The notes: generated by a model from the sequence alone, not told the origin. A DNA stretch of 64,000 nt from Trichinella spiralis (GCA_000181795.3 CM012954.1:1923215-1987214); one strand, 5' to 3'. Positions 1-12,145 are shown, counted from the first letter of the stretch. Numbers and translations: made by a program.

Positions 1-700
1 AGATAGGCACATGGTACTTTAGAGGCCATTGTTCGACACGTACGGGTTTATTTCCGTAGACTTTCCAGAACCTTTTATTTTTTAGAATTTAGCCATATAT
101 AACAAAAAAAGCGAAATTTGTGTCAAAAGCCTACCTTCGAAAATCGCAAAAACAGCAAAGGCTATAGCCTTGCTTTTTTGAAAGTCGAAAATTTTAAGTT
201 GTTGAGATAATGATTTCAATTGATCAGAAAAAATAAAATTAATCACTACAAACCTGGTCGCACGTTGTATAAACGCGTATTTGCCGAGATATTGCAAAAA
301 AAGTTGGATGATACTGCGATTTTAGTGGGAGCAAGGGAAAACGAAATGAAAGCTGCGCTTTTGATAATAAAGATTAGAATTACGTTTCATTATAATTTAT
401 GTATAGTTTTCATCTTATAACCTCCAAGAAATGTTGCTAGTACTAATAGCATTTGTACCCTGAAATTCATTTTTGTAGTACAGAAACCCTTTAAATTCTA
501 AATTTTTCTTTAGGCAATTTAATTGATTAAATGTGATTCAGAAATGATTATAATTCAAGGTGAAACGTTTTATTTATAGTTTTCATGCAATGTTGTATTA
601 TTTGCCTCTATAAATGACACTTTTTCTAGCGCGCAATTTTGTCCAATATCTTATTATATAATGAATTGCATATTATTGATGGTTTCTGCAATTAATAACT
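1..700. other. Unresolved left-edge sequence with one short open frame
   Basis: AT-rich sequence with no recognised gene. An open frame on the plus strand at about 220-420 reads through a charged stretch (a YKPGRTLYKR motif followed by a Lys/Glu-rich segment) and could be an exon of a gene entering from the left. On the minus strand, a donor-like GTAGGC follows an open stretch near 135-145. Neither could be joined to anything I recognise. Treat this as unannotated. Confidence 0.2.
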
Positions 701-752
701 GTCCAATGCTGTTTCTATGAATATGGGATGAATTCAATAATATGTTGAACTT

Positions 753-1066
753 TCCCTGACGCACGCCTTTTGTTCTACGGACGTTATCTTTCGTTGCCGT
801 TGATCACGCTATTCAAGCTTCACAGGAACAGATTGTAACTGATAACGCAAGCATTGCACGAAAAGCATTAACGGCACTGAATTCCATACTGTGCTCCTCA
901 GTCAGCTCAACTCCACAATGTTACATCATTTTCTTGCATGCCACGACATTTGAAACGGCAATGATAATTGAAAATATTGAAGTATATCAAATATACGTTC
1001 TGTACCGTCTTACCACTTTTATCCAGCTGCTCAGACTGAATTTGACATCCTTTGTTTGAACCATTA
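753..1066 (+). other. Unrecognised open frame, possible exon or relic
   Basis: This plus-strand frame stays open for just over 100 codons from after a TGA near 750 to a TGA at about 1066, without an early ATG. The middle part is coding-like: mixed polar and hydrophobic, with a QEQIVTDNASIARKAL segment. A donor-like GAA|GTATAT lies near 979, so only the 5' part may be exonic. I do not recognise the family. It lies downstream (on the opposite strand) of the PET-LIM relic and may be unrelated or also decayed. Confidence 0.2.
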
Positions 1067-1739
1067 CCATTTACTGGATTCCCCATTGTGACATATGCCA
1101 CCAAGTTTTCACGCAATTTCCAGATAACACAGACAACTTTCAGATGAGAAAAAATGTTTATTATCACAAATTACTACAGATGTGAATACGACGAAGCACA
1201 ACACAATCTATTTATTGATCACAGAACTTCTTTCCTTATATGTTGGTATTCAGACTACAGTCACAGTACAAAGTAGTATTGCCTGGCCGCCGGTATCGGT
1301 CGTATTCTGCCGCCGGACTATCTTTTTACGTTCGATATACCGGTAATTGTAATCGATAAATTTATTCTTGCACTATACCATTTTCCCCTAAGGATAAAAT
1401 GCGTCCAGCTTTTACTCATCACGGATGACGAAATCTGACAGCCTTTGTGTTATCCGCTTTTATCTGTGTGAATTCCGTGCGAAATTGTTTGCTGAAAAAT
1501 TAAGCAATGTTGATCTTTTTGAAAATGCACAGTGCCGTGGCCACTTGCTTCATCCAGCTGGTCATCAGCCTCATTATCATCTTTGTCATTGCCATTACAA
1601 TTTGTCCCATCAAACAAAAATAAACTTCTGCTGTACTGCTCTGCTCTGAATGCGGCCTCTTTTCTCTTGTTTTTATTCTTGAAAAACACGCTCGAAGTAA
1701 TTTCAGTTTCTCCACAGCCTCACCAACACAGAGTTTTAT

Positions 1740-2830
1740 TCGGCAACAACAGCACGTTGACGTTAAGCGTTGCGTTGATTAAGCCGTAAATCGGCACCAG
1801 TGTGAGGCATCAATTTGCCAGCACCAATCGTGTTAGGGCAATGTTGAATGACAGCTAAAGCGGATGCCAGCCAGTTTTCACCAAATACACTGTCGATACA
1901 TTTTCCATATTCGCAACAGATTCTTTCACTGCTTGGTCACTGTTGCACTCCACATGCGTAGACGACAACCAAGCAGATGCATGCACATGACTACGACGAC
2001 GGTGGTAAAGCACTATTTTCCCCTGTGATAATCATTCCTAGTCACTTGTACTGCTGTAATCCACAGATTGCTAACAACATCCATGTAGGTGGCAATTATC
2101 ATTGCAACGATAATCATGTCATCGACGATGCTGGTTGTGGCTATGTTCGTAGTCAGTCCAATAGGTTTCTTGATGTTGACAGCCATAATATGAGGTATAC
2201 AAAGATGACGAAGTTGTAGTAGCGTCATGTTTCAATTACTGACAGTTTCCCTCACCAGAGTCAGTGAATATAATCTGAAACTGAAATAAAATTGAAAAAG
2301 TAAAAATAAAAAATATGTGCAATAAATTCACCATATCTTATCACAGGCTGTTCAACGTAACATCAACAATCCCGTATGATGGATGACTGCCCCAATAAAT
2401 ATTGCCATCTATTCTGGAAATGGTTCAAGTCGATCAACAGCTCATGGCACGTGTAACAGACCACGCAATAGGGATGCCAATGATTTGTGGTATTTAGACA
2501 ATGAACATAGACCATCAACTCGCCCACCTGAAATCGCTTGCATCACTGGCCACAAGCCATGCATGAAAAGGCAGACGATGATGCAGCTGAGGTATACCAG
2601 CCCCAACTGCCTCTCGCTTACGTCGTTGACTAAAAATGCACCTCTTCTCCATCTAAACTGACAATGTACGACAACAACGTGTGTCGTTGTCCTATGGTGC
2701 CAGGTGTAACAATGGATTATGTACACGCCACCTCTCGCCAGAATTTCGTTTCAAACTAACCCATCCACAAAGAAAAAGGAACATGTGAACACCCCCTGAC
2801 CCCAGTGAGTGGACAAATCGCAAAATGCTC
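1740..2830 (-). pseudogene. Decayed PET-LIM (testin/prickle-type) gene
   Basis: Read on the minus strand, this region carries degraded pieces of a PET domain and three LIM domains in the correct order. PET: about 2660-2800 reads like the NSxGE to LPPxDND to LS segment, then about 2605-2640 reads IFSQRRKREAVG. LIM1: 2430-2485 has NHWHPYCVVCYTCHELLIDL. LIM2: about 2190-2295 keeps an IIF.D start and EG...LKH, with IMAVN.KKP further on. LIM3: about 1745-1870 keeps NWLAS and an IG..K.MP..G block. Many zinc-binding Cys/His are lost, frames shift between pieces, and in-frame stops occur at 2692-2694 (where the family has Gln or His), 2653-2655 and 2236-2238. Intact relatives are cytoskeletal or planar-polarity scaffold proteins. 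Testin fits LIM3 slightly better and prickle fits PET better. Confidence 0.65.
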
Positions 2831-3343
2831 CGTCACCTGAAAGCGAATTTAAACACTATTAACTGGAAATAAATTACCAACAGAATAGTCAAATTTTTTT
2901 AATTCGAAAATTTGCCAAGCCTAAAACAAACGTTAACATTAAACAAACTTGTAAAAACAATTCTTGTGGTTAATTTTGCACTTTGCAATGTATTCTGCTA
3001 ATTCTGAAATATAACAGTCTAATAAGCGGCATAAAAGAAAATCGATCATAAAATGCATGAAAAGCATGAATAATTTTTTCTAAATTGAGCAATAACGTTT
3101 TGAATAAAGGCTTTTGAAAAACAATAATACCTCTTGATTGATAGTATCAGTATCAGTTTGGAGTGTATTGAATGACAGAAAGCTTCGTCTTTTCAACAGT
3201 AAGCTGAGTGAAATGCATGCAAAAAGCATTGTCATTGTAACCAATACTGGAAATGTTATATGCATGATCAGCGTGCAGGTTATTAAATGTCAAATTTATA
3301 AAAGCAAATGTTCACAATCAATTGGAAGTAGTTGAAGTGGAGA
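2831..3343. other. Intergenic, upstream region of the fucosidase gene
   Basis: AT-rich sequence between the PET-LIM relic and the fucosidase start codon. I see no coding stretch and no clear element beyond presumed 5' flanking DNA. Confidence 0.4.
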
Positions 3344-5183
3344 ATGATTTTCGTTTGGAAAGTTTTTCTCGTTCTCAGTTTCACTGTTTGGCAATTCTTT
3401 GCTTCAGCTGACTATGAACCGAATTGGGATTCGCTCGATTCACGTCCTATACCATGTTGGTTCGACGAGGCAAAGTTTGGCATATTTATGCATTTTGGAC
3501 TTTATTCCGTTCCTTCTTATGGCTATTCGTCCGAGTGGTTCTGGTGGTGGTGGAAGGGAGAAAATCGAATTGATCAACGTAAATTCATGGCTGAAAATTT
3601 CAAGCCCGGTTTCAGCTATCCCGATTTCATACCTGGCCTGACTTGCGAACTGTTCGACGCAGAGCACTTTGCTGATGTTGTGAAAAAATCCGGAGCCAAG
3701 TAGATTTAGAGATGTGTATTTTGTTCAAATTGTCAAAATCAGAAATAATATTGCCCATCAATAATTGCAGATATTTTGTATTCACCAGCAAGCATCATGA
3801 TGGTTTTGCCATGTGGCCTACAAATTATTCATGGAATTACAACAGCTATGATGTTGGTCCAAAAAAAGATATTGTGGGTATGTGTTTTGCATCAATATGT
3901 TTAAAAGGAAATTGGAATGCCGAAAGTTTTTTAATGAAGGTGAACTGGCAAAATATGTGCGAAAAGCTGGCGTGCGCTTTGGGCTTTATTATTCACTGTA
4001 TCAATGGTTCCACCCTCTCTACATGTGGGACGCTTCTGAGAACTTCAAAAATCAAAGATATGTTGAGGTTATAATAAATTGAATAATCCAAAACTGAACG
4101 AGAGATGTGATAAATTGAACAGAAAATTGCAATACCGCTTAAAAACATTTTCATTTAGGCAGTTGTGAGACCGCAGCTACGAGAATTAATCGAAACGTAT
4201 AAACCTGATTTGCTGTGGAGCGATGGAGACTGGGATGCCCCGGTTGAATATTGGAATTCCACTAATTTTCTTGCTTGGCTTTACAACGAAAGGTGATGAT
4301 CTGTTGTTCCATTCCTCAGTTTGCTCACGTAACAAACAACAGACGGTATTAAATTGCATTTCAGTCCAATAAAAGATGTCGTAGTCACAAATGATCGTTG
4401 GGGCAAAGGAGCAATGTGCCATCATGGTGGCTTTTTAACGTGCACGGACAGATACAATCCGGGAACGTTGCAAAAGCGAAAATGGGAAAACTGCTTTTCC
4501 ATTGATAAAATATCTTGGGGATACCGTCGAGAAGCAACTTTATATGATTATCATACTGCTGAAAGGTTGATTGAAACAATGATTGAAACGGTCAGGTTGG
4601 TTTGAAGAGCTTTTGTTAAAGTGGAATTTTAAGTTTCATATTAATTATTCATTCAGTTGTGGTGGAAATTATCTGCTCAACATAGCCCCTACCGCGGATG
4701 GACGAATAATGCCCATTTTCGAAGAACGCTTAACTCAAATTGGGGAGTGGCTTAAAATTAATGGTGAGGCAATTTTTCAAACAATTCCTTGGAAATATCA
4801 AAATGACACCACGACAGCAAACGTGTGGTAAAACAAAGCGAAGCGAAGCAGCAACTGCATACTAAATTATTCACATTGCTATTGTTATTTTCAGGTATAC
4901 GTTCAAGATGGCCAATTATTCACATTATAAAACTAACCAGAATAGAAATAATTTTTCTGCAGTTTACGCGTTTTTCTTCAACATACCGGAAGATGGTATT
5001 TTAATATTAGGTTGTCCTAAAGGCGGACCAAGAACACAAATACAGCTGCTGGGATTTCCGGGCAATTTGAACTACAATCTTTTGAAACCGAAAGGCTTAA
5101 AAATTGATCTGAAAAGTGTCAAATATGTTTCAAATGTGAACTGCTGCTGGGTTTTGAAAATTGTAGGACTACTTCCAGAATAA
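3344..5183 (+). CDS. Alpha-L-fucosidase (GH29), secreted or lysosomal
   Basis: Removes terminal alpha-L-fucose from glycoconjugates in lysosomes or outside the cell. Seven exons join in one frame: 3344-3699, 3771-3877, 3940-4067, 4159-4292, 4365-4595, 4657-4827, 4895-5183, giving 471 residues, the usual family length. The ATG at 3344 opens a hydrophobic signal peptide ([13 protein letters not shown]...) ending near FASA. GH29 landmarks follow in order: [41 protein letters not shown] (the Asp is the family nucleophile position), NDRWG, SWGYRRE and [11 protein letters not shown]. The C-terminal beta domain is intact. Introns are 61-91 nt with GT-AG ends. It is convergent with the ZNF277-type gene. 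Confidence 0.95.
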
Positions 5184-5918
5184 ACAAAAAATGCATTTTA
5201 AAAAGATCATTAACATTGCGTTGGTTTTGGCAAATTTCAACGCGACAATATGAATTACATTACAAGTAAATATATTGAAATTCATACTGCGATTGGTGTT
5301 TCCATATCAATAATGTGTACATTTCAAGTAATGGTTTAATTCAGAAGCTATGCTTTTAACTTCATTTCAATTATCACATTATTATTACAATTTGACCATT
5401 TGAGGTAAAATTAGGTTGAAAATAAAAATTAAAAAAAAACAAATTTACTTAACTGGAATTTTGTAGAAGACCTTCTTCGCTTGTGTGAATTTTCTCTTCA
5501 GTAAGAAGTGAAATTCGATTTCAAATTCAACCTATTTGACATTGATTGACCTAAAATTTACAACTCACTAAAATTGAACAAAGCTGCTAAACAAAGCAAT
5601 TAATTACATCAGTGCTAGAAAAGTGAACTGAAGCTTAAATCGACCAAACTTTGACAACTATAATGTTTGTCAAAACTTTTAAAAAAAGTAAAATGCGTAC
5701 CTGTCAAATTTAAGCACACTGTAAAATAGTCAGCTTTTTGAGTTTCGAAATGGAAAATGAAAAGAGAAACTTTTTCAATATGAATATCAATAACATTGAA
5801 AGAATTAAAAATAAATAAATTTATTAAAATTTTCAAATATCCAGACCAATATTTTCACAGGAAGCATCCGGTGGTCATTATTTGCAAAATGTTGTTGTTG
5901 CTCTTCTTCCAGCAGCTT
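5184..5918. other. Convergent 3' intergenic region
   Basis: AT-rich spacer between the 3' ends of the fucosidase gene (+) and the ZNF277-type gene (-). AATAAA-like polyadenylation signals occur on both strands. No coding signal seen. Confidence 0.4.
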
Positions 5919-8490
5919 TTATTGCAAATCTTCCTTGATTTCCGGATCATTCAATATACTGTCGTAGATATCCGGCAAATCTTCTGGATGTACTTCTGCA
6001 ACTGGCCCGTCCACAAATTCTCCTAAATCATTAGCACGTCAATTTCAACTTTACTACTATTCGGTTCGGTGAATTACCACCAATCTCGTCCAAAACGGTC
6101 AACAACAGGTCATTCTCATATGTCGGTAGCAAATACCTGTATATAAATAGAAAAAAAATTCTCACGTTTGAGTAGTAACAATAAAATTTGAAACACATAT
6201 TCTCTCCTATATACTCGTCTTTATTCCACTTTTCACGACCCGGTAGACGCTTCATTTGCTCTTCACTTTTCTCGGAAAGATGTTTTTTCAGCGCATCCGA
6301 GGAACGCAAATCATCTTTGCCGCAGATAAAGCAAACAAAATCATGACACTACAAATTAAAATAATTATTTAAAAATTACTAATAATTCGTAGAGAAATGA
6401 AAAAAAATGCAAAACCTTTTTTCTGACGAAATTAACAAATTTGATTCGCTCGTAAAAATCCATCCGCTCATTTTCCAAAAATTCACTGAAATGGAAATGG
6501 TGCTGCTCCTATAAACAAGGCAAAAATGATCGTCGAAAGCACCAAGCGTTACAGCAACTAGCATCAAGGGCTGGTGCAAAATACCAACATGTGCTGCAAC
6601 AACAGCGGAACCGCTTGAAATGCATTGTCGCACAGCAAACAAACAAACGCCAGCTCTTCTTCGATGTCTTCTTCATCCCATTCGTTCCACGATTCCCTAA
6701 CAATTTCGATTTCTCCTTTATGCTAATTACAACAATAAAAATTAAAATCTCGCTCAATTATACTCTTCTGCTTCTTCGTCGCTGTCTGCAAATGTGGCCA
6801 GAGTATCTTCGAAATCTTCTGCGAGTACTTCAAGCCATTTTTTGCCAAGTTCCTAAATGTCGTCGCTTTCTCTTTTAACTTATAAATCGCTGTTAACAAA
6901 CATGAATAAAATAAAAGTTTTTTTTCTATTGTTTCTCCAATAACTTTTCATTTAATTAATAAATTAACGTGTTCGATTAATTAATTATTGATGACAATAT
7001 TCAATCATCACACAAACAAACAAACAAACACATCAAAGTAATATTTTTGCTCCCTATTCATTATCAGTACGGTGAAAAACAACCTTACCAAATAGTTGAT
7101 CACGTAAAATTTATCATACAATACGTTTTTCGGATTAACCTCACGGTGCTGCATTATGCGCATATGCTCCATCAGTGCACGATTGTCGGCAAAATATTCT
7201 TCGCAGTACAGACACTGATTTCTAAAATTGTCCATTTGATTAAACGCTTTTGCTCAAATCAATCACCGAAAAAATCAAATGCACACCAACCTTCGTATCA
7301 TGTCTGACAGGATGTCGATGTACTCGGTGACGAAAACTGAAATTGAAATGAAAACTTTTCATGATCATTTCAATTTGGAAAAAAAAATCCACATCCTTAC
7401 CCATATTGTCCGGTGAGCCCAAATTCAGACGGTGTATCAAATACAAATGATGTATCAGTTGGGATCTAGGAAGAGAAAATTTATTTGTACTCTTCCATTA
7501 TACATACATAATAGGTTTATGGTTAAACAAAAATTTACTTCTACAAATTTAAAATAAGAAACAATGAAAGGATTAAATTTCAATAACAACATTTACAAAG
7601 AAAGTGTTCAGACCTGTTGCCATGCACCGTGTAACGACAGAACAAACACTGACGACAAAATGTACTGTCAATTCTTTCCCTCTGTTGGCATTGCAGCACC
7701 TCTTCCAAACGGCGCAAAGCGAGCTTTTCTCTCAGTTGACGATCTTCGCCCACTGACGGTGACATCAAATAATAATTATCCACTTCACCTTTAGGTTAGA
7801 TCATACATATCATGAAATCAACTAGAAGAATTATGAAAAAAAAACATTAAAACAATCACCATCTAAACCGTCCGACGACTGATCAGCCACTACAAGCGGA
7901 AAGATGGACGAAATATCTTTCTCGCCGAAACGTTGCCGCCAATATTCAACATATCTAGAAGTTGGAAATTATTCAATTTTGCACCAAGAAAATCCCATTC
8001 AGAACCAACCTTTTCAGATCGACGATTAAATCCATTTCAGTGATGACAATTTTGTGCATCTTCAACAGATGTTTCGCATACAGAGAAGTATCTTTTGGCA
8101 AGTCAAAAAACTCCAAACACATCAAACACATTGTAGGTCCACCCCATATAGGAGAATAGCTGAAAATTGCCATCTAATCGAGTATGAACAGAAATTCCAT
8201 AAATTCCTCCTATCCTACCCGACAGGTGGAATGGTGCCTGAAAGTGTGCGAATGCGACGTTGTGGAACCGGCAAACTGATTCGATGCTTCGCTCTTTCCG
8301 CCAGTTCATCTTCGCTTTCACTGAATGGTTCCTCTAGAACAACTGCAAACAAAGACCAAAATCATTTCAATCAGTATACATCACAACAAGACATATATGC
8401 ACATATCACATTTACAATTTTGAATTGGATATGTTGATGTATAGTTCACGTCGTCCACGTTCGCTTCAGAGATGGTGCATCGTTGATCAT
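5919..8490 (-). CDS. ZNF277: ZNF277-type C2H2 zinc-finger protein
   Basis: Nuclear C2H2 protein; the vertebrate homologue binds uS5/RPS2 and has been linked to Polycomb silencing. Fourteen exons join in frame (465 residues; human about 450): 8450-8490, 8219-8320, 8010-8159, 7860-7954, 7614-7788, 7401-7465, 7291-7336, 7089-7221, 6764-6852, 6585-6696, 6416-6508, 6215-6348, 6078-6136, 5919-6022. Diagnostic blocks are a CLMC finger with HLLKMHKIVI, RYVEYWRQRFGEK, a LRRLEEVLQCQQRER helix, CLYCEEYF...HMRIMQHREVNPKN followed by YDKFYVINYLELGKKW, a CLLCDNAF finger, VNFVRKKC, CFICGKDD, and the C-terminal LLPTYENDLLL. The first exon (ATG at 8490) and the start of exon 2 are one phase-compatible model only. 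Everything from 8320 down is firm. Confidence 0.9.
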
Positions 8491-10208
8491 CAGTTCGACT
8501 GCGGCAATGCTCTGCAAATATTAACATAAAAATGCCATCCAATGACTAATGCACAAAATCAACAACCATGTTGTCAATGCGCGCTATTCAACATTTACAT
8601 TAAACGTTTGAATTGTTTTGTAACCTGTTCTTGAGGCCTTCAGAAGAAACGTTATTTTGCAGCAAACACCGAACACAAAACAAAAATGCCCTGATGTTCC
8701 TATATTTTCTACATTTCGTTTACACAATGATGCTACCTTATTTAGCGCCTTCTTGATGCCATATTCAGTGCAAAATAAACCCAATGAAGCAAAAGCAATA
8801 TCACGAAACAAAATTAGCTTAGCTACATTATCAAATGAGGATAAAAATTAACCATATCAACTCTAACAATACTCTACTTTTCCACGCTTATCACTGTTGC
8901 CATTATAATTATTAAAAACAAATTGAACCAAAAACAGGTAAGAGAGGTAAACGATACAGTAAGACAGCGCAAAAGCATTCATATTCTCTTTATTAAAATT
9001 CCTAATTATCAAATATACATATATAAATAGATACAGTAATCATTAAACTTTTAAATCAATTAATTTGCTAAACTAATTTAAATTCATTACAGCCCCTGCA
9101 ACAATATTATTTATTAATAAAATAAAGAAATTTTCCAACTAAACTGTTCGTTCTCAAATAAGACTTCACAATCAACATATTTTTAAAATTTTATATACAA
9201 AATAAACACTACTATAAAAGTAATGACTGTTAAAAATAACTACTAAAAAACATTATGAAAACTGTTTACGAAATTCATGTAAAACTTGAATAAATCAATA
9301 AAATTACTTCTCCTGTGATAAAAATCCCTTCGATAGCCTCTGTAGTTGGAGCAGTGCTTTCTATCGCCTTCTGAAACGTATTTCCTGCGCGTCGTCGAGA
9401 CGGCAGCAGTGGTATTTTGATCAGAACTATCTTCTCTCTGCTCTTCGGAACTCATCGCGAACTAACAGCGTTTGAACAAATCTAAATAACAAAGTAAAAC
9501 AGCAAACACAAATCAAATCTGCGCAAGCTAGAAATTGCAAAATTATTGACGAATATACAACATCGACAACAAAATCTACAGATTGCATAGAAGTGATCAA
9601 GTTCGAATCACTGAAACGCAGTAACTGTCTTTTTTGTTTCAAATTAAAAATCAACACAAGCATCACTTACTAATACCAAGCATATATCAAATGACAGTGA
9701 CAATAACATTACCTAAAATGGACATTACTGTATTGCTTTGTTCAACTAATATCTGTTCAATATTACTGTAAAAATAGTTTTTGATGTATACTACATTCTA
9801 TGCAAATTTGAGAAAATACTCTTTTCACTGATATGAAGATGGCTCGAAGATCAAAGTCTATGTTGGCCCTCTACTTGTAATGACTAAAAATGTATATATA
9901 TAAATATATAAATATATATATCTATATATATATATATATTACAGTTTATGATACAGAAAATATTGAAATTGAAATTGAATAAATGAGCATGCTTCTTCTT
10001 AATTCAATTGTCGAAAGTGACAGTTATAATGAATAACATATAGAAATTACCAAAAATTTTCTGTCAATAAATATTTATAAATTATTGAAAGTTTTAGAAA
10101 AAAAATTACATTATATAATTAATTGTGTAAATTGCTTTCATAATATCATTTATTATAATTATTATTATTAATAAAAGTGAATAAATAAATATGCACAGGC
10201 AACTACTA
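8491..10208. other. Intergenic region, mostly AT-rich
   Basis: Separates the 5' end of the ZNF277-type gene from the 3' end of MCTS1, both on the minus strand. It contains one small minus-strand reading frame (9243-9455, listed separately) and a TA-rich tract at about 9892-9940. Open frames near 8584-8851 have no recognisable content. Confidence 0.4.
9243..9455 (-). CDS. Small unrecognised ORF, 70 residues
   Basis: Starts with ATG at 9455 and runs MSSEEQREDSSD, then a Ser/Thr-rich and Arg/Tyr-rich stretch (RRKYVSEGDRK, YRGYRRDFYHRR). The first 50 codons are less AT-rich than the flanks; the last 20 look like read-through into AT-rich sequence after a HRR segment, so a splice donor may be hidden there. 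No homologue recognised. Could be a first exon, a small peptide gene or chance. Confidence 0.3.
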   Translation of the reverse strand: MSSEEQREDSSDQNTTAAVSTTRRKYVSEGDRKHCSNYRGYRRDFYHRRSNFIDLFKFYMNFVNSFHNVF

Positions 10209-10760
10209 CTACTTGATAGGTTTCATTTGCCACAAGCCATCATTTAAATAATGTATGCTGTCAATTCCGACACCTTTGTTCACCTTCAATATTTCTTCTG
10301 AACTCATCTTCATCTCACCAATAGCCATAGCATGCTGTTTACCTTCGGCCATAATAGCAACAACAGAATTTTTTTCAATCTCCGGCGTCAACTTTGCTCC
10401 TCTGGACGTCAACCCCGGGCACATCACATTGGCACCACTCAATACAAATCGAATGGCACCTTTGTCGACTTGTTGCCAGGGTAAAAGAAACGGATACTGA
10501 TGAAGCAAGCGTAAAGTTGGGATGAAAGAACCGTCGCGACTTTTGAAAAACAACAAATCACCATTAGGACCGATAAGAATTTCCACACGATCGTGACATT
10601 TCAACAAACGAAACGGTTCTTTCTTTGGTAAAATCTGATCCATGTACGGTTCAATGGATGGATACAGTTCGAGCAGTTTCTTACGTATCTCTTTTTGAAC
10701 AGAACTTTTCAGCTGCTGCATACCACTCACCGATTCTTTTTCATTGAATTTTTTAAACAT
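10209..10760 (-). CDS. MCTS1: MCTS1, translation re-initiation factor with PUA domain
   Basis: Partner of DENR; the pair acts on 40S subunits in re-initiation and post-termination recycling. A single exon encodes 183 residues, matching the family length of 181-182. It starts [13 protein letters not shown], has the N-terminal domain with [14 protein letters not shown], then LLFFKSRDG and [11 protein letters not shown], and the PUA domain with [31 protein letters not shown] and [12 protein letters not shown]. The ATG at 10760 is chosen because MFKKF is the conserved start. An acceptor-like CTTCAG ends at 10775, 14 nt before the ATG, which would suit a trans-spliced leader or a 5' UTR intron. 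Head-to-head with THUMPD1. Confidence 0.97.
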   Translation of the reverse strand: MFKKFNEKESVSGMQQLKSSVQKEIRKKLLELYPSIEPYMDQILPKKEPFRLLKCHDRVEILIGPNGDLLFFKSRDGSFIPTLRLLHQYPFLLPWQQVDKGAIRFVLSGANVMCPGLTSRGAKLTPEIEKNSVVAIMAEGKQHAMAIGEMKMSSEEILKVNKGVGIDSIHYLNDGLWQMKPIK

Positions 10761-11344
10761 CCCTACCAAATATCCTGAAGAAAAATAATGAAAATTTTTG
10801 ATTATTGCAAAATTTCCAAAAACAAATTATAATTAAACACTTTTTCAAGTAAAACATTTTCAATTTTATACAAAGACAACGTCGCAAATCCGTCTGTGCT
10901 CAACAGAACAGCAACAGCATTTTGAGAATCATTAATGCAATTATTGTTTTTTTTAATTAAAAGAAATTCAAATTTTCAAAAGATTTTCATCGCATGGAAA
11001 AATTTAGAAAAAGTACACAAATAAACTGTTACGTAAATTTTCTGCAAAATGCCATGCCAAATTAATAATTTTTTGCAAACCCATTACAATAAAATTTGAT
11101 TTTCAAGTTTAACATACAAATTTTCACAACTTGCGAAATCACTCACCACTGATTAGTGATCGATCATTGACAATATATACTATCCACTAGACTATTTTTC
11201 ATTATCAGTAATAAATTTTCGTTAATATTTTCATTTCAGTTTAAAAAATACAATTTAGAATACTGTAACTTGTACCTTATTGTTTTTACTTTTCGCACGG
11301 TACAGTTTTTGCGAAGCGGTCGAATAGATTGGTAAGGTTTTGAA
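10761..11344. promoter_or_regulatory. Shared 5' region of MCTS1 and THUMPD1
   Basis: About 580 nt lie between two divergent start codons, so this probably holds both promoters. Acceptor-like pyrimidine tracts occur at 10775 (minus strand) and near 11239 (TTTCATTTCAG, plus strand). No classical TATA or CCAAT arrangement stands out. Confidence 0.4.
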
Positions 11345-12145
11345 ATGAAACGAAAACGTTGCCGAAAATGGTTCAACAATTCAGGAAAAGCGAAACGTGC
11401 AAAGAATGGAAAACAAGTGCTGCGTTCAGGTATGAAAGGAGTGTTGTTGACGTGCGACAATGGTCTCGAGAATCGTTGTTTGGCGGAGGCGTTGCAACTT
11501 TTCAAAGAATACACTGCAGTTGATTGTGACAGTTCTGCCACGGTGTCGAATTACGTGAACCTCGAGTCGGCTGTCCTGTACGACGCTATTGATCAATGTG
11601 TGAACAGTTTGACGGTTGAAAAAGATGCACTTTACGCTGTGGAAACTGGCGTGAAAAATTGTCCATTTGTTTCGTGTCCAGTAGAGGCAGATCCCGTGAA
11701 GTTGGTGAATAAAATCATGGAAGATGTGAGCAACGGCGTCCGCGCATCGAACAGACTCATCCAACGTCTACTGCCAGTGGAAATTACTTGCCATGCAGAC
11801 GTTGACAGTATATCCAATTTTGCAGGGAAGTTGATCAGGTTGCATTTTTCCACCGACGCTGCTATAACAGCCGAAGAGTCTTCTTATGCAATTGTCTACA
11901 GAGCGCGGAACAATAATTGCCTGTCAAAAGAGGCCATTTATGACCGCATCAATGAACAAATACGCCTGAATAACAATAAATTTAAAGTTGTACTGGAAAA
12001 TCCGAAACACTGCATACTGGTGAACACTCTGAAGGACGTTTGTTGCCTCAGTGTTGTACAGAATTATTACGATTACAAAAAGTTCAACTGGAATCAAATT
12101 CAGTTATCAAATAAGTTGAAGGAAGAAGAAAAAAAAACGGATTGA
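11345..12145 (+). CDS. THUMPD1: THUMPD1/Tan1-type adaptor for tRNA acetylation
   Basis: Adaptor that delivers tRNA to the NAT10/Kre33 acetyltransferase for N4-acetylcytidine formation. A single exon encodes 266 residues. The N-terminus is basic (MKRKRCRKWF, KRAKNGKQ). GVLLTCDNGLENRCLAEA matches the family signature before the THUMP domain. The THUMP core follows: LVNKIMEDV, RLIQRLLPVEITCHA, YAIVYRARNNN, INEQIRLNNNKFKVVLENP and KDVCCLSVVQNYY. It ends with a lysine-rich tail and TGA at 12145. Its 3' end lies only 42 nt from the convergent ZCCHC4 stop codon, so their 3' UTRs overlap or are very short. Confidence 0.95.
   Translation: MKRKRCRKWFNNSGKAKRAKNGKQVLRSGMKGVLLTCDNGLENRCLAEALQLFKEYTAVDCDSSATVSNYVNLESAVLYDAIDQCVNSLTVEKDALYAVETGVKNCPFVSCPVEADPVKLVNKIMEDVSNGVRASNRLIQRLLPVEITCHADVDSISNFAGKLIRLHFSTDAAITAEESSYAIVYRARNNNCLSKEAIYDRINEQIRLNNNKFKVVLENPKHCILVNTLKDVCCLSVVQNYYDYKKFNWNQIQLSNKLKEEEKKTD

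Noticed and set aside
1506-1622. Plus-strand 38-codon frame encoding a single hydrophobic segment
   Set aside because: Very short, no start context or exon partner; hydrophobic runs arise easily from ATC/GTC-rich DNA here.
6697-6763. A 41-nt intron in the ZNF277-type gene using an acceptor at 6723
   Set aside because: It puts the next zinc finger out of frame. The acceptor at 6697 (67-nt intron) restores the ESWNEWDEE...CLLC frame.
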